Shown here one piece after another: positions 8,698 to 18,705 of a stretch of DNA of 64,000 nt. Positions within the stretch are counted from its first letter, which is position 1. Every line of letters starts with the position of its first letter. The notes beneath the pieces were generated by a model. The model was not told the origin of the DNA. It worked only from the letters and a program-made list of their open reading frames with translations, and made no database searches. The stretch is taken from NCBI RefSeq assembly GCF_900112445.1, contig NZ_FOYY01000003.1:248001-312000 (forward strand), read 5' to 3'. The position numbers and the translations under genes are program-made. The DNA is from Thiomicrospira sp. ALE5 (GTDB lineage Bacteria > Pseudomonadota > Gammaproteobacteria > Thiomicrospirales > Thiomicrospiraceae).

Positions 8698-9685
8698 CGC
8701 GTTGCTCCCAGGCCTGCTTTACGCGTGCCACCGCTGTTGCATAATTCTCAGACGCCAGCCCCATTAACGCCACCGCAGCGGTCGCCATTACAGCCGCTTC
8801 GCCATAAATATCTTGTTTTTTGCCTTGCCATAAAGCCACTAAACCGGCTAGATCCCAGTGTTCTGGGCGTTGTTGGCGTTCAATCAGTGCTGTCATTTTC
8901 TGCTCTGTTTGTGTGCTATCCTGCCAAGCGTACACCGTGCTAAGGGCATCAGGGCGCATTTCTGCTTCACCGCCCTCGCCTTTAAAGACTAAGTTTGTTT
9001 TGTAACCCAAGGCTTGTGCCGTTTGCAAATGCAACTGCTCCACGCCCTTGTGAAAAATGCCTTGTACCGACACCGGTGCGTTCAAAGGGTTTAACAACTT
9101 CACCGCGGTGTTAAACACGGTGCGTACCCCGATTTCTTCTTTTAAGTGCAAAATCTCGCGCAAAGGTTCAGCAAACTGGGTGAGGGGTAAGTAAACCAAT
9201 TGAGGGGTGCCCAGCATCTCACGCGCTTGTTCAAGCGAACTTGCAATCGGTATGGCTAACTCGCTCAAAAACGCTTGTGCATATTGACGCTGGGCAAACT
9301 GCCCTTGGTCGCCATGCAACAAAATACCGAACCCCATTTGCGCCAACAATTTTAAACTCAACAAATAATAAGGCGGATAGCGCCATTTACCGGCATAAGC
9401 CGCCCAATCCAAATGCAAGCCTACTGGGCAGGCCGTGTCGCTAGAGCAGTCCTGCTGCTCCAAGCCAAAATGTTGTCTTGCGCCCTTCACAAATCCAATT
9501 AATTCATCCGGCGTTTCGCCGTTAGCCCGCACTAATAGCAAAAACGCGCCGAGTTGTTTCTCCGTCACCTCGCCCGCCAAAATCATCGCCAAGGCCTGCT
9601 CCGCCTCGGCTTGCGTCAGCGGACGGCGGGTTTTGGGTCCTTTACCGAGGATGCGTAAGAATTCGGCAAACGGATGGTCAGCCAT
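8690..9685 (-). CDS. ybiB: TrpD2/YbiB-family protein
   Basis: The protein is a paralogue of anthranilate phosphoribosyltransferase, with an N-terminal helical bundle (LTQAEAEQALAMILAGEV) and a glycosyltransferase-3 domain (GVRTVFNTAVKLLNPLNAP). Characterised YbiB binds nucleic acid and has no known enzymatic role; no Trp genes lie nearby. I choose the ATG at 9685 (MADHPFAEF, 331 residues) because AGAGG lies seven bases upstream; a longer frame to 9724 overlaps cysG more. It sits between cysG and moeA with eight-base overlaps on both sides, so it is produced with the nitrate assimilation enzymes. Confidence 0.82.
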   Translation of the reverse strand: MADHPFAEFLRILGKGPKTRRPLTQAEAEQALAMILAGEVTEKQLGAFLLLVRANGETPDELIGFVKGARQHFGLEQQDCSSDTACPVGLHLDWAAYAGKWRYPPYYLLSLKLLAQMGFGILLHGDQGQFAQRQYAQAFLSELAIPIASSLEQAREMLGTPQLVYLPLTQFAEPLREILHLKEEIGVRTVFNTAVKLLNPLNAPVSVQGIFHKGVEQLHLQTAQALGYKTNLVFKGEGGEAEMRPDALSTVYAWQDSTQTEQKMTALIERQQRPEHWDLAGLVALWQGKKQDIYGEAAVMATAAVALMGLASENYATAVARVKQAWEQRDV

Positions 9686-11102
9686 AACGCACCTCTGCAA
9701 TAGATTCGGATGCGGTGACAGCACTCGCCGCTAAATCGATACACACACTCGGCTCAACACACTGCACCACCTTGCCAATCATCATTAACGCCGGTGCTTG
9801 AATCTGCGCCTGCGCCACCTGTTCGGTCGCTTGCGCTAAATCCGTCACCAACACGCGTTGATTCGCACGCGTGCCGTTTTCAATCACCGCCATCGGGGTG
9901 GCTGGGTTCATGCCATGCTCTATCAATTGGCGGGTAATGATGTCGACATTACTCAACCCCATATAAATGACCAGGGTTTGATTGGGATCCACCAAACAAT
10001 CCCAATCCAAGTCCACAATGCCTTGACGTGTATGGCCGGTCACCAGCTTGACCGATTGCGCATAATCGCGATGGGTTAATGGAATACCGGTAGAGGCGGC
10101 AATACCCGATGCGGATGAAATGCCTGGTACCACGGTACAGGCCACGCCATGCTCTCTAAGTAACGCCTGCTCCTCGGCACCGCGTCCAAAAATATACGGG
10201 TCGCCGCCCTTTAAGCGAATTACCTTTTTGCCCTGCTTCGCCAAATCCACCAACAATTGATTAATCTGTTCTTGCGGCAGGGTATGGTTCGACATGGATT
10301 TGCCAACATAAATCCGTTCCGCTTCGCGGCGCGTCAGGTTGATAATCTCCTCCGATACCAATCGGTCATACACAATCACATCCGCCGTTTGCAAAATCCG
10401 CAAGGCTTTAATCGTCAGTAAATCCGGGTCACCTGGCCCTGCACCGACTAAAAAAACCTCCCCGGTTGGTGTTTGATGGCCTGCAAACGCCTTGGCACAA
10501 ATCTGTCTGGCCTCATCCCAACGACCTTCTAACGCGGTTTGATAAAAGGCACTGTTGAGCAGGTTTTGCCAAAAATGTTTGCGCTCGTCTTCTTCGATCA
10601 GCGGATTGTATTGTTGGCGCAATTGGCGTAACAATAACGCCACTTCCCCTAAACCGGTAGGTAAGGCTTGCTCTAGCTGCACCCGCAAATGGCGGGCAAA
10701 AGTCGGCGAACGTCCGCCGGTAGACACCGCCACGGTGATCGGACCGCGTTGCAAAATACTCGGTAAAATGTAATCACACAACTCGGTTTGATCGGCGATA
10801 TTCACCGCAATGCCCATCTCCGTGGCGGCTTGATGCACCGCTTCATTAACAGCTTGATCATCGGTGGCAGCCAATACCAATTTGGCTCCGGTAATCAAAC
10901 TGGGTTCAAATGCCGTCGGTTGCCAACTGACCAGGCCTGCTTGGTGCATTCGGGCCATTTCACCTTTTAATTCGGGTGAAATAATTTCCACTTTGGCCCC
11001 CGCTTGAATAAACAAATCCGATTTGCGGGCGGCAATCGTACCACCACCAATCACACAGACGCGTTCACCCTTGAGTCGCATAAAAATCGGTAAATAATCC
11101 AT
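9678..11102 (-). CDS. cysG: Siroheme synthase CysG
   Basis: CysG converts uroporphyrinogen III to siroheme, the prosthetic group of the nitrite reductase NirB. The N-terminal half is the precorrin-2 dehydrogenase/ferrochelatase (VCVIGGGTIAARKSDL, then GRSPTFARHLR). The C-terminal half is the SAM-dependent uroporphyrinogen methyltransferase (FLVGAGPGDPDLLTIKAL, RLKGGDPYIFGRG). Start at ATG 11102, five bases after a perfect AAGGAGG, gives 474 residues, close to the E. coli enzyme. It follows nasA by 19 bases and overlaps ybiB by eight. Confidence 0.95.
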   Translation of the reverse strand: MDYLPIFMRLKGERVCVIGGGTIAARKSDLFIQAGAKVEIISPELKGEMARMHQAGLVSWQPTAFEPSLITGAKLVLAATDDQAVNEAVHQAATEMGIAVNIADQTELCDYILPSILQRGPITVAVSTGGRSPTFARHLRVQLEQALPTGLGEVALLLRQLRQQYNPLIEEDERKHFWQNLLNSAFYQTALEGRWDEARQICAKAFAGHQTPTGEVFLVGAGPGDPDLLTIKALRILQTADVIVYDRLVSEEIINLTRREAERIYVGKSMSNHTLPQEQINQLLVDLAKQGKKVIRLKGGDPYIFGRGAEEQALLREHGVACTVVPGISSASGIAASTGIPLTHRDYAQSVKLVTGHTRQGIVDLDWDCLVDPNQTLVIYMGLSNVDIITRQLIEHGMNPATPMAVIENGTRANQRVLVTDLAQATEQVAQAQIQAPALMMIGKVVQCVEPSVCIDLAASAVTASESIAEVRYG

Positions 11103-11121
11103 CTCAGCCTCCTTAGGCCAT

Positions 11122-13815
11122 CTACAGGGCAAGCAACGCCTTTAATTCGGGGATACACGAACCGCAATTGGTACCGGCACAGGTTTTCTCACCAAGTTTC
11201 TGCACCGTATCGCAACCCTGCGCCATCGCGACACGCAAGGTTTTATCCCCCACTTGAAAGCAACTGCAAATAATCGCTCCGACATCTTCTTGCTCAATCG
11301 CCATGCCACTGAGCAGACTGTAGCGTTCGTTTTGACTAAGACTGAGCTGGTCAAACAACCCAGATACCCAATCATAGGGCGCTTGCAAATCAACACTGGG
11401 CGCTACAAACAGCACCGCTTTTAAACCCCCTTGCGCATCCAGCCAAGCGAAACGCGCGGTGCCTAATGCGCTGTCTTCTAAACGCAAATCGGGGTCACCC
11501 AGTTGTGGATTCGCTGATTGCCAATGTGCTAAATCAAAGGCTTTCTTATCCGCCAAATGCCAAAACATGGCGTTTGCTTTTGGCACTTTCACCCAATAAC
11601 CTAGGGCATCATCAGGTTGCCAAGCAGTGTCTTTAGTCCAAAAACCGGCACGATAAGCCGCTGACCAGGCCTGAATAGTGACCACCGCGTGTTTGCTTTC
11701 CGGCTGACCGGACAATGGATCGGTGTGCGACGGAATTAAACTGTCAACCCGCCCGTGTTTGGCATAGACGCCGGTCCAATGAATCGGTGCAAACACCTGC
11801 CCTGTAACCAGGCCTGCATCCAGCTCAACCGGCATCACCACCTGCGCCAATCGCGATCCAACGCGCGCCAAATCGCCTTGCGCCAAACCCAAGTTTTTGG
11901 CATCGTCAGGATGCAGGCTTAAACGCGGCTCATCGCGATGCTGCAATAAACGAGGGGTTTTAGCAGTGCGCGTCATGCTGTGCCATTGATCGCGATAACG
12001 TCCGGTATTTAAAACAAACGGATAGAGCGGCGAAGGCGTTTCTTTGGGCGATTGCGGGGTAATCGGAATCAATTTGGCGCGGCGGTTAGCGGTAAAAAAC
12101 TGACCGTCTGCAAACAGTCTGGCTTGACCCTGTGGTTGCTTGGCGGTAATCGGCCAAGGTGTCGGGGCAAACTGCTGATAGTCCTGTTCACTGAGCGATA
12201 ACAAACCCGATAAATCAAAGTCACGCCGACTGATCACGCCATCATTCTCAAACGCCGATAACGCCACGTGTTCCATAAAAATCTGATAAGGCGTTTGATA
12301 ATTAAACGCCTCGGTAAAGCCCATTTTTTGTGCCACTTGGCAGATCCACCACCAATCGGCTTGCGCCAGGCCTGGTGCCGAACGAAACGCGCGCTGACGC
12401 GAAATATGCCGATCCGAATTGGTCACCGTGCCGTCTTTTTCACCCCAAGACGCCGCCGGCAACAGAATATCGGCACAACGAGTGGTATCCGTGTCAGCCA
12501 TATTGTCCGATACAATCACCAGCTCACAAGCTTGCAAGGCGTCGCGTACAAAATCCGCATCCGGCATCGACACCACCGGGTTGGTGTGCATAATCCAAAT
12601 CGCCTTAATCTCACCACGATGCACCGCCTCAAATAGTTCGACCGCTTTCAAACCGTTTTGCTGCGCCATCTTCGGCGCCCGCCAGAATCGGGCAACCCGA
12701 TCAATCGATTCGGGTTGATTAAAATCCATGTGCGCTGCTAACTGATTCGCCAAACCACCGACTTCGCGTCCGCCCATTGCATTCGGTTGCCCGGTAATCG
12801 AAAAGGGCCCCGCCCCAACCTTACCAATGCGGCCGGTGGCAAGATGGACATTGATAATCGCATTCGACTTATCGACACCCGAGGTGGATTGATTGACGCC
12901 TTGCGAGTAAAAACTCACCGTGCGAAGTGTATTGGCAAACCAATCAAAAAACTGGGTTAGATCGGCTTCATCCACGCCACAGGCCTGCGCCAACTGCGTT
13001 AAATCATGACCGGCGGTTTGCTCGGCCTGATCCAACGCCAGCACCAACCCTTCGGTATGCTCGATAATAAATTCAGTATCTAGATGATTATGCTTGGCAA
13101 GATAGGCCAGTAACCCATTGAATAACAGGGCATCGGTACCTGGCTTGATCGCCAAATGCAAATCGGCCAAGTCGCAGGTGGCGGTGCGTCTTGGGTCAAT
13201 CACCACCACTTTTTTATGCGGCTGCTCGCGTTTGGCTTGCGCCATGCGTTGATACAAAATCGGATGCGCCCAAGCGGCATTCGAGCCGACCAACACCAAC
13301 AAATCGGCTTGCTCTAAATCCTCATAACTGCACGGCACCGCATCGGCACCGAAGGCGCGCTTATACCCGACGACCGCAGAGGCCATGCACAAACGTGAAT
13401 TGGTATCAATATTTGCGGTGCCAATAAAGCCCTTAATCAATTTATTGGCCACGTAATAGTCTTCAGTTAACAACTGCCCTGATACATAAAAAGCCACCGC
13501 ATCCGGACCATACTGTTGAATCACTCGGCTTAAACCCTCTGCCACCGCTTGGCAGGCCTGCTCAACCGATACGGTCTGACCTTTAATTTTCGGTTCAAGC
13601 AGTCGCCCCGTTAAATCCAGCGTTTCGCCTAACGCACTGCCTTTCACACACAACTTGCCAAAATTAGCCGGATGGCTGGCATCCCCGATCGCCTGCCAGC
13701 TTTCACCCTCAGACTTAGGTTGCATCAGCACGCCACAACCGACCCCGCAATAGGGGCAGGTGGTTTTCACCGGCGCCGATTCAGCAGGCCTGCTGGCTAA
13801 GGCTGCGCGACCCAT
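11122..13815 (-). CDS. nasA: Assimilatory nitrate reductase catalytic subunit NasA
   Basis: NasA reduces nitrate to nitrite in the cytoplasm using bis-MGD molybdenum and [4Fe-4S] cofactors. The N-terminus carries the cluster motif CPYCGVGCGVLM with a fourth cysteine in GKLCVKG. Molybdopterin oxidoreductase and dinucleotide-binding domains follow (VFAPIHWTG near 670). The last 50 residues are a BFD-like [2Fe-2S] domain (ICSCFQVG to CGSCIPEL). At 897 residues this is the long, assimilatory type. ATG 13815 has AGGAGG four bases upstream and overlaps nirD by 19 bases. Six palindrome copies lie in the gene in more than one frame. Confidence 0.95.
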   Translation of the reverse strand: MGRAALASRPAESAPVKTTCPYCGVGCGVLMQPKSEGESWQAIGDASHPANFGKLCVKGSALGETLDLTGRLLEPKIKGQTVSVEQACQAVAEGLSRVIQQYGPDAVAFYVSGQLLTEDYYVANKLIKGFIGTANIDTNSRLCMASAVVGYKRAFGADAVPCSYEDLEQADLLVLVGSNAAWAHPILYQRMAQAKREQPHKKVVVIDPRRTATCDLADLHLAIKPGTDALLFNGLLAYLAKHNHLDTEFIIEHTEGLVLALDQAEQTAGHDLTQLAQACGVDEADLTQFFDWFANTLRTVSFYSQGVNQSTSGVDKSNAIINVHLATGRIGKVGAGPFSITGQPNAMGGREVGGLANQLAAHMDFNQPESIDRVARFWRAPKMAQQNGLKAVELFEAVHRGEIKAIWIMHTNPVVSMPDADFVRDALQACELVIVSDNMADTDTTRCADILLPAASWGEKDGTVTNSDRHISRQRAFRSAPGLAQADWWWICQVAQKMGFTEAFNYQTPYQIFMEHVALSAFENDGVISRRDFDLSGLLSLSEQDYQQFAPTPWPITAKQPQGQARLFADGQFFTANRRAKLIPITPQSPKETPSPLYPFVLNTGRYRDQWHSMTRTAKTPRLLQHRDEPRLSLHPDDAKNLGLAQGDLARVGSRLAQVVMPVELDAGLVTGQVFAPIHWTGVYAKHGRVDSLIPSHTDPLSGQPESKHAVVTIQAWSAAYRAGFWTKDTAWQPDDALGYWVKVPKANAMFWHLADKKAFDLAHWQSANPQLGDPDLRLEDSALGTARFAWLDAQGGLKAVLFVAPSVDLQAPYDWVSGLFDQLSLSQNERYSLLSGMAIEQEDVGAIICSCFQVGDKTLRVAMAQGCDTVQKLGEKTCAGTNCGSCIPELKALLAL

Positions 13816-14132
13816 ACCGCCTCCTCACCTGCTGCACCTCGCACTTCAACGGCAAACACCGCCAACTTAACCTCTGGATTTTCTACACACTGACCCGTCA
13901 CCAAATCGTAATGTTCTTTGTAAAGCGGTGAGGCCACCACCAACTGGCCTTTGATACTGCCAACAATGCCGCGCGACATCACACTGGCTTGCCCAATCGG
14001 ATCAAAGTTATCCAGAGCATAGACTTGTCCCTTGACATAAAACAGCGCAATCGGTGTGTTGCCCAACAAGGCCGGAATACCTGCGTTATCAATTAAATCA
14101 GAAACTTGGCATACTTTTTTAAACTCAGCCAT
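13797..14132 (-). CDS. nirD: Nitrite reductase small subunit NirD
   Basis: NirD is the small partner of NirB in NADH-dependent nitrite reduction to ammonium. The 111-residue protein has the Rieske-like fold pattern of the family (GIPALLGNTPIALFYVKG, NFDPIGQASVMSRG) but lacks the cysteine/histidine cluster ligands, as is normal for NirD. It lies nine bases after nirB and overlaps the start of nasA by 19 bases. Confidence 0.93.
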   Translation of the reverse strand: MAEFKKVCQVSDLIDNAGIPALLGNTPIALFYVKGQVYALDNFDPIGQASVMSRGIVGSIKGQLVVASPLYKEHYDLVTGQCVENPEVKLAVFAVEVRGAAGEEAVWVAQP

Positions 14133-14141
14133 AACCTTCTC

Positions 14142-16673
14142 CTACACCACGTCCAATTCAATCGATTCCAACCGTTCTTGTGCGGTCGCCGGGCGCAGTT
14201 GCCCGCGTTCGCGCACATAGACCTGATTTGGATCACGCAGATCGGCATTAACAAAGTTATAGAACAACTTGGTTTTTTCTGGATCGTCCACCGCGCGTTT
14301 CCAATCACAGGCGTAACTGTCCACTAAGGCTTGCATTTGTTGCTCTAACTGTTCGGCGATGCCTAATGAGTCTTCAATCACCACTTGACGGACATACTCC
14401 AAACCCCCTTCCAAGTTTTCCAACCAGGTCGAGGTGCGGTGCAAACGATCGGCGGTTTGGATATAAAACATAATAAAACGGTCGATGTACTTGAACAGGG
14501 TCTCGCGGTCTAAACCCACCGCGAATAAATCGGCATGGCGCGGCTTCATGCCGCCATTGCCACAAACAAACAGATTCCAGCCGTTTTCCGTGGCAATCAC
14601 GCCAACGTCTTTCGCTTGCGCTTCAGCACATTCACGGGTACAACCGGACACGCCCATTTTCATTTTGTGCGGCGAGCGCACGCCTTTATAACGATTTTCC
14701 AAATCAATCGCTAACTGCACCGAATCATCAATGCCATAACGACACCAGGTTGAGCCGACACAGGACTTCACCGTGCGCAAGGCTTTAGCATAGGCTTGGC
14801 CGGATTCAAATCCACCGTCAATCAAGCGCGACCAGATGGTCGGTAGATCGCTTAACTGGGCACCAAACAACACAATCCGCTGACCGCCATTGATTTTGGT
14901 ATAGAGTTGATAGTCTTTCGCCACCTCACCCAATAAAATCAATTTGTCCGGCGTAATCTCGCCACCCGGTACGCGCGGAATCACCGAATAGGTGCCGTCC
15001 TTTTGCATATTGCCCAGATAACGGTCATTGGTGTCTTGCAGCGGGATGTTCTTTTTGTCAAACGCATAGGCATTCCACACCGAACCTAAAATGGACGCCA
15101 CTGCCGGTTTACAAATATCACAGCCATCGCCTTCACCATGCGCTGCCAGTAATTCATCAAAGGTTTGATAACCATTCACCCGCACCAGGTGATACAGCTC
15201 TTGGCGGGTATAGGGGAAATGCTCACAAATTGCTTTCGAGACCGCCACACCGCGTTTTTCCAGTTCAAAATTCATCACACTGGTGACCAATTGGGTACAG
15301 CCACCGCAACCGGTGCAGGCCTGGGTGCAGGCTTTAATATCCGCCAAACAAGTCGCGCCCTCATCTAAGGCGCTAATCAGATCCTGCTTGGATACGTCGT
15401 AACAAGAGCAAAGCTGGGCAGTTAGCGGCAAAGCATCCGGGCCAAAGCCGACTTTTTCACCAGAAAACGACGGCAAAATCAATTGTTCAGGGTGCTCGGG
15501 TAACGCCATGTCATTCAATTTCAATTGCAACAAGTTGCCGTAGTCTTCGGTATCGCCAACCAACACCGCACCGAGCAATTTTTTGCCGTCTGCCGACACC
15601 ACCAGTTTTTTGTAAATTTCTTTGGGACCGTTTTCATAAATATAGGACTTGGCGTCTTCATCTGTGCCATGCGGATCGCCAATCGAGGCGACATCCACCC
15701 CCATCAGTTTTAATTTGGTGGACATATCCGCGCCGACAAATTGCGCTGGCTTGTGATTCAACTGATCGACTACCGCTTGCGCCATCGCATAACCCGGTGC
15801 GACCAAACCGTAAATCATGCCATCGTGTAACGCGCATTCGCCAATCGCATAGATATGCGGATCGGACGTTAAACATTGATCATTAATTACAATCCCGCCG
15901 CGCGGTCCTTTCACCAGGCCTGCTAGATCAGCTAATTCATCTCTTGGACGAATGCCGGCTGAAAACAGCACAAAATCGGTTTCCAGCGATTCGCCATCGG
16001 CAAACACCAAGCGATGACGTGACTGCTCACCGTCTTCAATTACCTTGGTGGCTTTCGAGGTATGCACGCCCACACCGAGTTGTTGGATTTTGCGCTTGAG
16101 TACCGCTGCACCGCCTTCATCCAATTGCACCGGCATTAATCTTGGTGCAAATTCGACCACATGGCTTTCTAAACCCAAGTCCACCAAGGCTTTCGCCGCT
16201 TCCAAGCCCAATAAACCACCGCCAATCACCACGCCGATTTTTGAGGTTTGTGCGGCATCTTTCATCGCCTCCAAATCTTCAATGGTGCGATACACCAAAC
16301 AGGCTTCGCGGTCATTCCCTGGAATCGGCGGCACAAATGGATACGAACCGGTGGCTAATACCAATAGGTCGTAATCCATAACCAGGCCTGCTTGTGTGGT
16401 CACGGTTTTAGCGTGTTTATCAATCGCCACGACTTTTTGATTTAAGCGAATATCTATGCCATGCTCGGCATAAAACCCAACCGGCACCAGCGACAAGTCT
16501 TCAGCGGTTTTACCCGAAAAATAGGACGATAAATGCACACGGTCATAGGCCACCCGTGATTCCTCACCAAACACGGTAATGTCAAAGTCGTGAAACCCGC
16601 TCGATTTCACCAAGCGTTCCAAAAATGCATGACCGACCATGCCGTTGCCCACGACGATTAATTTTATTTTCAT
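14142..16673 (-). CDS. nirB: Nitrite reductase [NAD(P)H] large subunit NirB
   Basis: NirB reduces nitrite to ammonium with NAD(P)H. The 843-residue protein has all expected parts: FAD/NAD(P) domains (VVGNGMVGHAFLERL, VIGGGLLGLEAAKAL), a BFD-like [2Fe-2S] region with LCSCYDVS and CTGCGGC at about 418-460, and the siroheme/[4Fe-4S] half-domains with CVGSTWC (C-x5-C) and SGCTREC (C-x3-C). It starts four bases inside the end of the upstream FAD reductase gene. Siroheme would come from the cysG further down the same operon. Confidence 0.96.
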   Translation of the reverse strand: MKIKLIVVGNGMVGHAFLERLVKSSGFHDFDITVFGEESRVAYDRVHLSSYFSGKTAEDLSLVPVGFYAEHGIDIRLNQKVVAIDKHAKTVTTQAGLVMDYDLLVLATGSYPFVPPIPGNDREACLVYRTIEDLEAMKDAAQTSKIGVVIGGGLLGLEAAKALVDLGLESHVVEFAPRLMPVQLDEGGAAVLKRKIQQLGVGVHTSKATKVIEDGEQSRHRLVFADGESLETDFVLFSAGIRPRDELADLAGLVKGPRGGIVINDQCLTSDPHIYAIGECALHDGMIYGLVAPGYAMAQAVVDQLNHKPAQFVGADMSTKLKLMGVDVASIGDPHGTDEDAKSYIYENGPKEIYKKLVVSADGKKLLGAVLVGDTEDYGNLLQLKLNDMALPEHPEQLILPSFSGEKVGFGPDALPLTAQLCSCYDVSKQDLISALDEGATCLADIKACTQACTGCGGCTQLVTSVMNFELEKRGVAVSKAICEHFPYTRQELYHLVRVNGYQTFDELLAAHGEGDGCDICKPAVASILGSVWNAYAFDKKNIPLQDTNDRYLGNMQKDGTYSVIPRVPGGEITPDKLILLGEVAKDYQLYTKINGGQRIVLFGAQLSDLPTIWSRLIDGGFESGQAYAKALRTVKSCVGSTWCRYGIDDSVQLAIDLENRYKGVRSPHKMKMGVSGCTRECAEAQAKDVGVIATENGWNLFVCGNGGMKPRHADLFAVGLDRETLFKYIDRFIMFYIQTADRLHRTSTWLENLEGGLEYVRQVVIEDSLGIAEQLEQQMQALVDSYACDWKRAVDDPEKTKLFYNFVNADLRDPNQVYVRERGQLRPATAQERLESIELDVV

Positions 16674-17899
16674 GCTGCAGCCCTCTCGTAATATGCCTCG
16701 CCAAACAGCAACGCACTGCGTTGACTGTTATCAATTTTTATTTGTTGTTGATGCAGTTCAAACAACCAATTGGCGTCTTGGGTATTGCCCAACAAAATCG
16801 CCGACTGAATCACGCCATCCACCAGCACCACCTTGCGATACAGCCCTAAACTCGGATCTTGTAAGACCAATTGATCACCCAGTTGATTCGGATCACCAAA
16901 CGAAAACACCTCGATACCGGACACTTTTAATCGCGTCGCACTCAATTGGTGTTCAAACGGACGCGTCGGCAGCTGCATTAAAGTCGCTGCCAAAATCGTC
17001 GCTTGGCGATAGATCGGTGCAACCAAGCCAAAGGTTTGCTGCTCAAACTCACAACACTCCCCTAGCGCATAAATCGCCGGTTGTGAAGTTTCTAAAGCGT
17101 TATTAACCACAATCCCTCTATTCACCAGCAGGCCTGCTTGTTTGGCTAATTCACTATTCGGTTGAATCCCCACCGCCGTAATCAAGGCTTTTACTTCAAA
17201 CGCTTCACCTTGATTTAAGCGAACGGCTTCGATTTGATGCGTGCCTTGAATCTCTGCAAGCTGGCGTTGCAATACAAACTCGATGCCCTGCTGCTCCATG
17301 GCTTTTTGCAACAATCTGCCTGCCATCGCATCAAGTTGTTGACTCAAAATACGGTCAGAACGATGCACCACCATCACCCGATGGCCTTTGCCAGCCAAAC
17401 CGTAGGCGGCTTCTAAACCCAGCAGGCCTGCACCCAACACCATCACCGGACGCGCATCCTGTACAGCCAAATCATTCAGTTGCGCCACATCCTGCAAATC
17501 ACGAAAACAATGCACCCCAGCCAAATCAGCACCGGGCAGTGCAATCCGGCTGGCATTGGAGCCGGTAGCCAACACCAAGCGGTCGTAGCAAAACACCTCG
17601 CCTGTTTCCGTGGTAAACCTTTGCTGAGTCGTATCAATCGCGGTGACTTTCACCCCCAAATGCAAGTCAATACCCTGTTGCGCAAACCACTCCGGCGTAT
17701 GGCTGGTGACACTGGCAAGGGTTTGTTCACCAGTCAACAAGTAGGACAACATAATGCGGTTATAACCGGCTGGTGCTTCCGCGCTAAACACCGCAATGTC
17801 ATACTGCTCAGTGGCACGGTGTTTAACCAACTCGTCCAATAGCCGCATACTGGCCATACCAAGACCGATAATGCAGAGTTTGGGTTTAGCGCTACTCAT
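16670..17899 (-). CDS. NirB-like FAD/NAD(P)H oxidoreductase, probable electron donor to NasA
   Basis: This is a 409-residue pyridine nucleotide-disulfide-type flavoprotein: FAD-binding CIIGLGMASMRLLDEL at the N-terminus, LVLATGSNASR, NAD-binding VLGAGLLGLEAAYGL, and TAVGIQPNSELAKQ. It resembles the first 300 residues of NirB, its neighbour, and looks like a free-standing version of that module. Reductases of this type donate electrons to assimilatory NasA, and no other dedicated NasA partner is present here, so that role is inferred. It begins two bases after nrtD and overlaps nirB by four bases. Confidence 0.85.
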   Translation of the reverse strand: MSSAKPKLCIIGLGMASMRLLDELVKHRATEQYDIAVFSAEAPAGYNRIMLSYLLTGEQTLASVTSHTPEWFAQQGIDLHLGVKVTAIDTTQQRFTTETGEVFCYDRLVLATGSNASRIALPGADLAGVHCFRDLQDVAQLNDLAVQDARPVMVLGAGLLGLEAAYGLAGKGHRVMVVHRSDRILSQQLDAMAGRLLQKAMEQQGIEFVLQRQLAEIQGTHQIEAVRLNQGEAFEVKALITAVGIQPNSELAKQAGLLVNRGIVVNNALETSQPAIYALGECCEFEQQTFGLVAPIYRQATILAATLMQLPTRPFEHQLSATRLKVSGIEVFSFGDPNQLGDQLVLQDPSLGLYRKVVLVDGVIQSAILLGNTQDANWLFELHQQQIKIDNSQRSALLFGEAYYERAAA

Positions 17900-17901
17900 G
17901 G

Positions 17902-18690
17902 CTAAAGCTCCGTTTTGGCTTGTTTTTCGTACAAGAAACTCAATACCTGCTGACGGTAATGGTTGTACTGCGCATCCTCGGTTAGCACCACCCGGTTTCT
18001 AGGGCGCGGCAAATTGATTTCCTCAATTTCGCCAATCGTCGCGGCTGGGCCATTGGTCATCATTACAATTCGATCGGACAACAACACAGCCTCATCAACG
18101 TCATGAGTAATCATAATCACCGTGTTGTTTAATTCATGCTGAATTTCCATCAAGGAGTCTTGCAGGTGTGCACGGGTTAAGGCATCCAGTGCGCCAAAGG
18201 GCTCGTCCATCAACAATACTTTGGGTTGCATCGACAAGGCACGCGCAATGCCAACTCGCTGTTTCATGCCGCCAGAAATTTCATCCGGGCGTTTGTGCAT
18301 CGCATGATCCATGTGAACCAATTTCAGGTTGTGTTCGATCCAATCTTTAATCTCGGCTTTGCTGCTGTTTTTCATCACCTGTTTCACCGCCAACTCGACA
18401 TTCTGATATGCGGTTAACCAAGGCAATAATGAATGGTTTTGAAACACCACCGCGCGTTCAGGACCAGGCGCATTGACCTCCTTTCCTTCTAAAATAACCC
18501 CGCCTTTGGTGGCTTGATAAAGCCCCGCGACGATATTCAACACCGTGGACTTGCCACAACCTGAATGACCAATCAATGAAATAAACTCGCCTTTGGATAT
18601 TTTTAAATTGATATTTTGAATCGCCACAAAGGGCACCGTCGGGGTTGGGAATGCAATTTCAACATCCGTTAATTCTAAATATGCGTCCAT
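17902..18690 (-). CDS. nrtD: Nitrate ABC transporter ATP-binding protein NrtD
   Basis: This ATPase powers nitrate uptake. The 262-residue protein shows Walker A GHSGCGKSTVLN, the signature ISGGMKQRVGIARAL, Walker B LLMDEPFGALD and the switch histidine in MITHD. It is of the NrtD/NasD/TauB family and has no fused binding-protein domain, unlike NrtC. It lies 15 bases after the permease gene and two bases before the FAD reductase. Nitrate rather than sulfonate or cyanate is inferred from the operon. Confidence 0.92.
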   Translation of the reverse strand: MDAYLELTDVEIAFPTPTVPFVAIQNINLKISKGEFISLIGHSGCGKSTVLNIVAGLYQATKGGVILEGKEVNAPGPERAVVFQNHSLLPWLTAYQNVELAVKQVMKNSSKAEIKDWIEHNLKLVHMDHAMHKRPDEISGGMKQRVGIARALSMQPKVLLMDEPFGALDALTRAHLQDSLMEIQHELNNTVIMITHDVDEAVLLSDRIVMMTNGPAATIGEIEEINLPRPRNRVVLTEDAQYNHYRQQVLSFLYEKQAKTEL

Positions 18691-18705
18691 TTCTCTCTCC
18701 TAAAA

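Noticed and set aside
8690-8760. Molybdenum cofactor riboswitch before moeA
   Set aside because: moeA overlaps the upstream gene by eight bases, leaving no leader.
9589-9600. Near matches such as AAGGCCTGCT (also near 19446 and 22180)
   Set aside because: They miss the first C of the palindrome. They may be decayed copies but were left out of the count.
12268-12718. Overlapping plus-strand frames inside nasA
   Set aside because: They are antisense shadows of nasA, with no ribosome-binding site and unlikely amino acid content.
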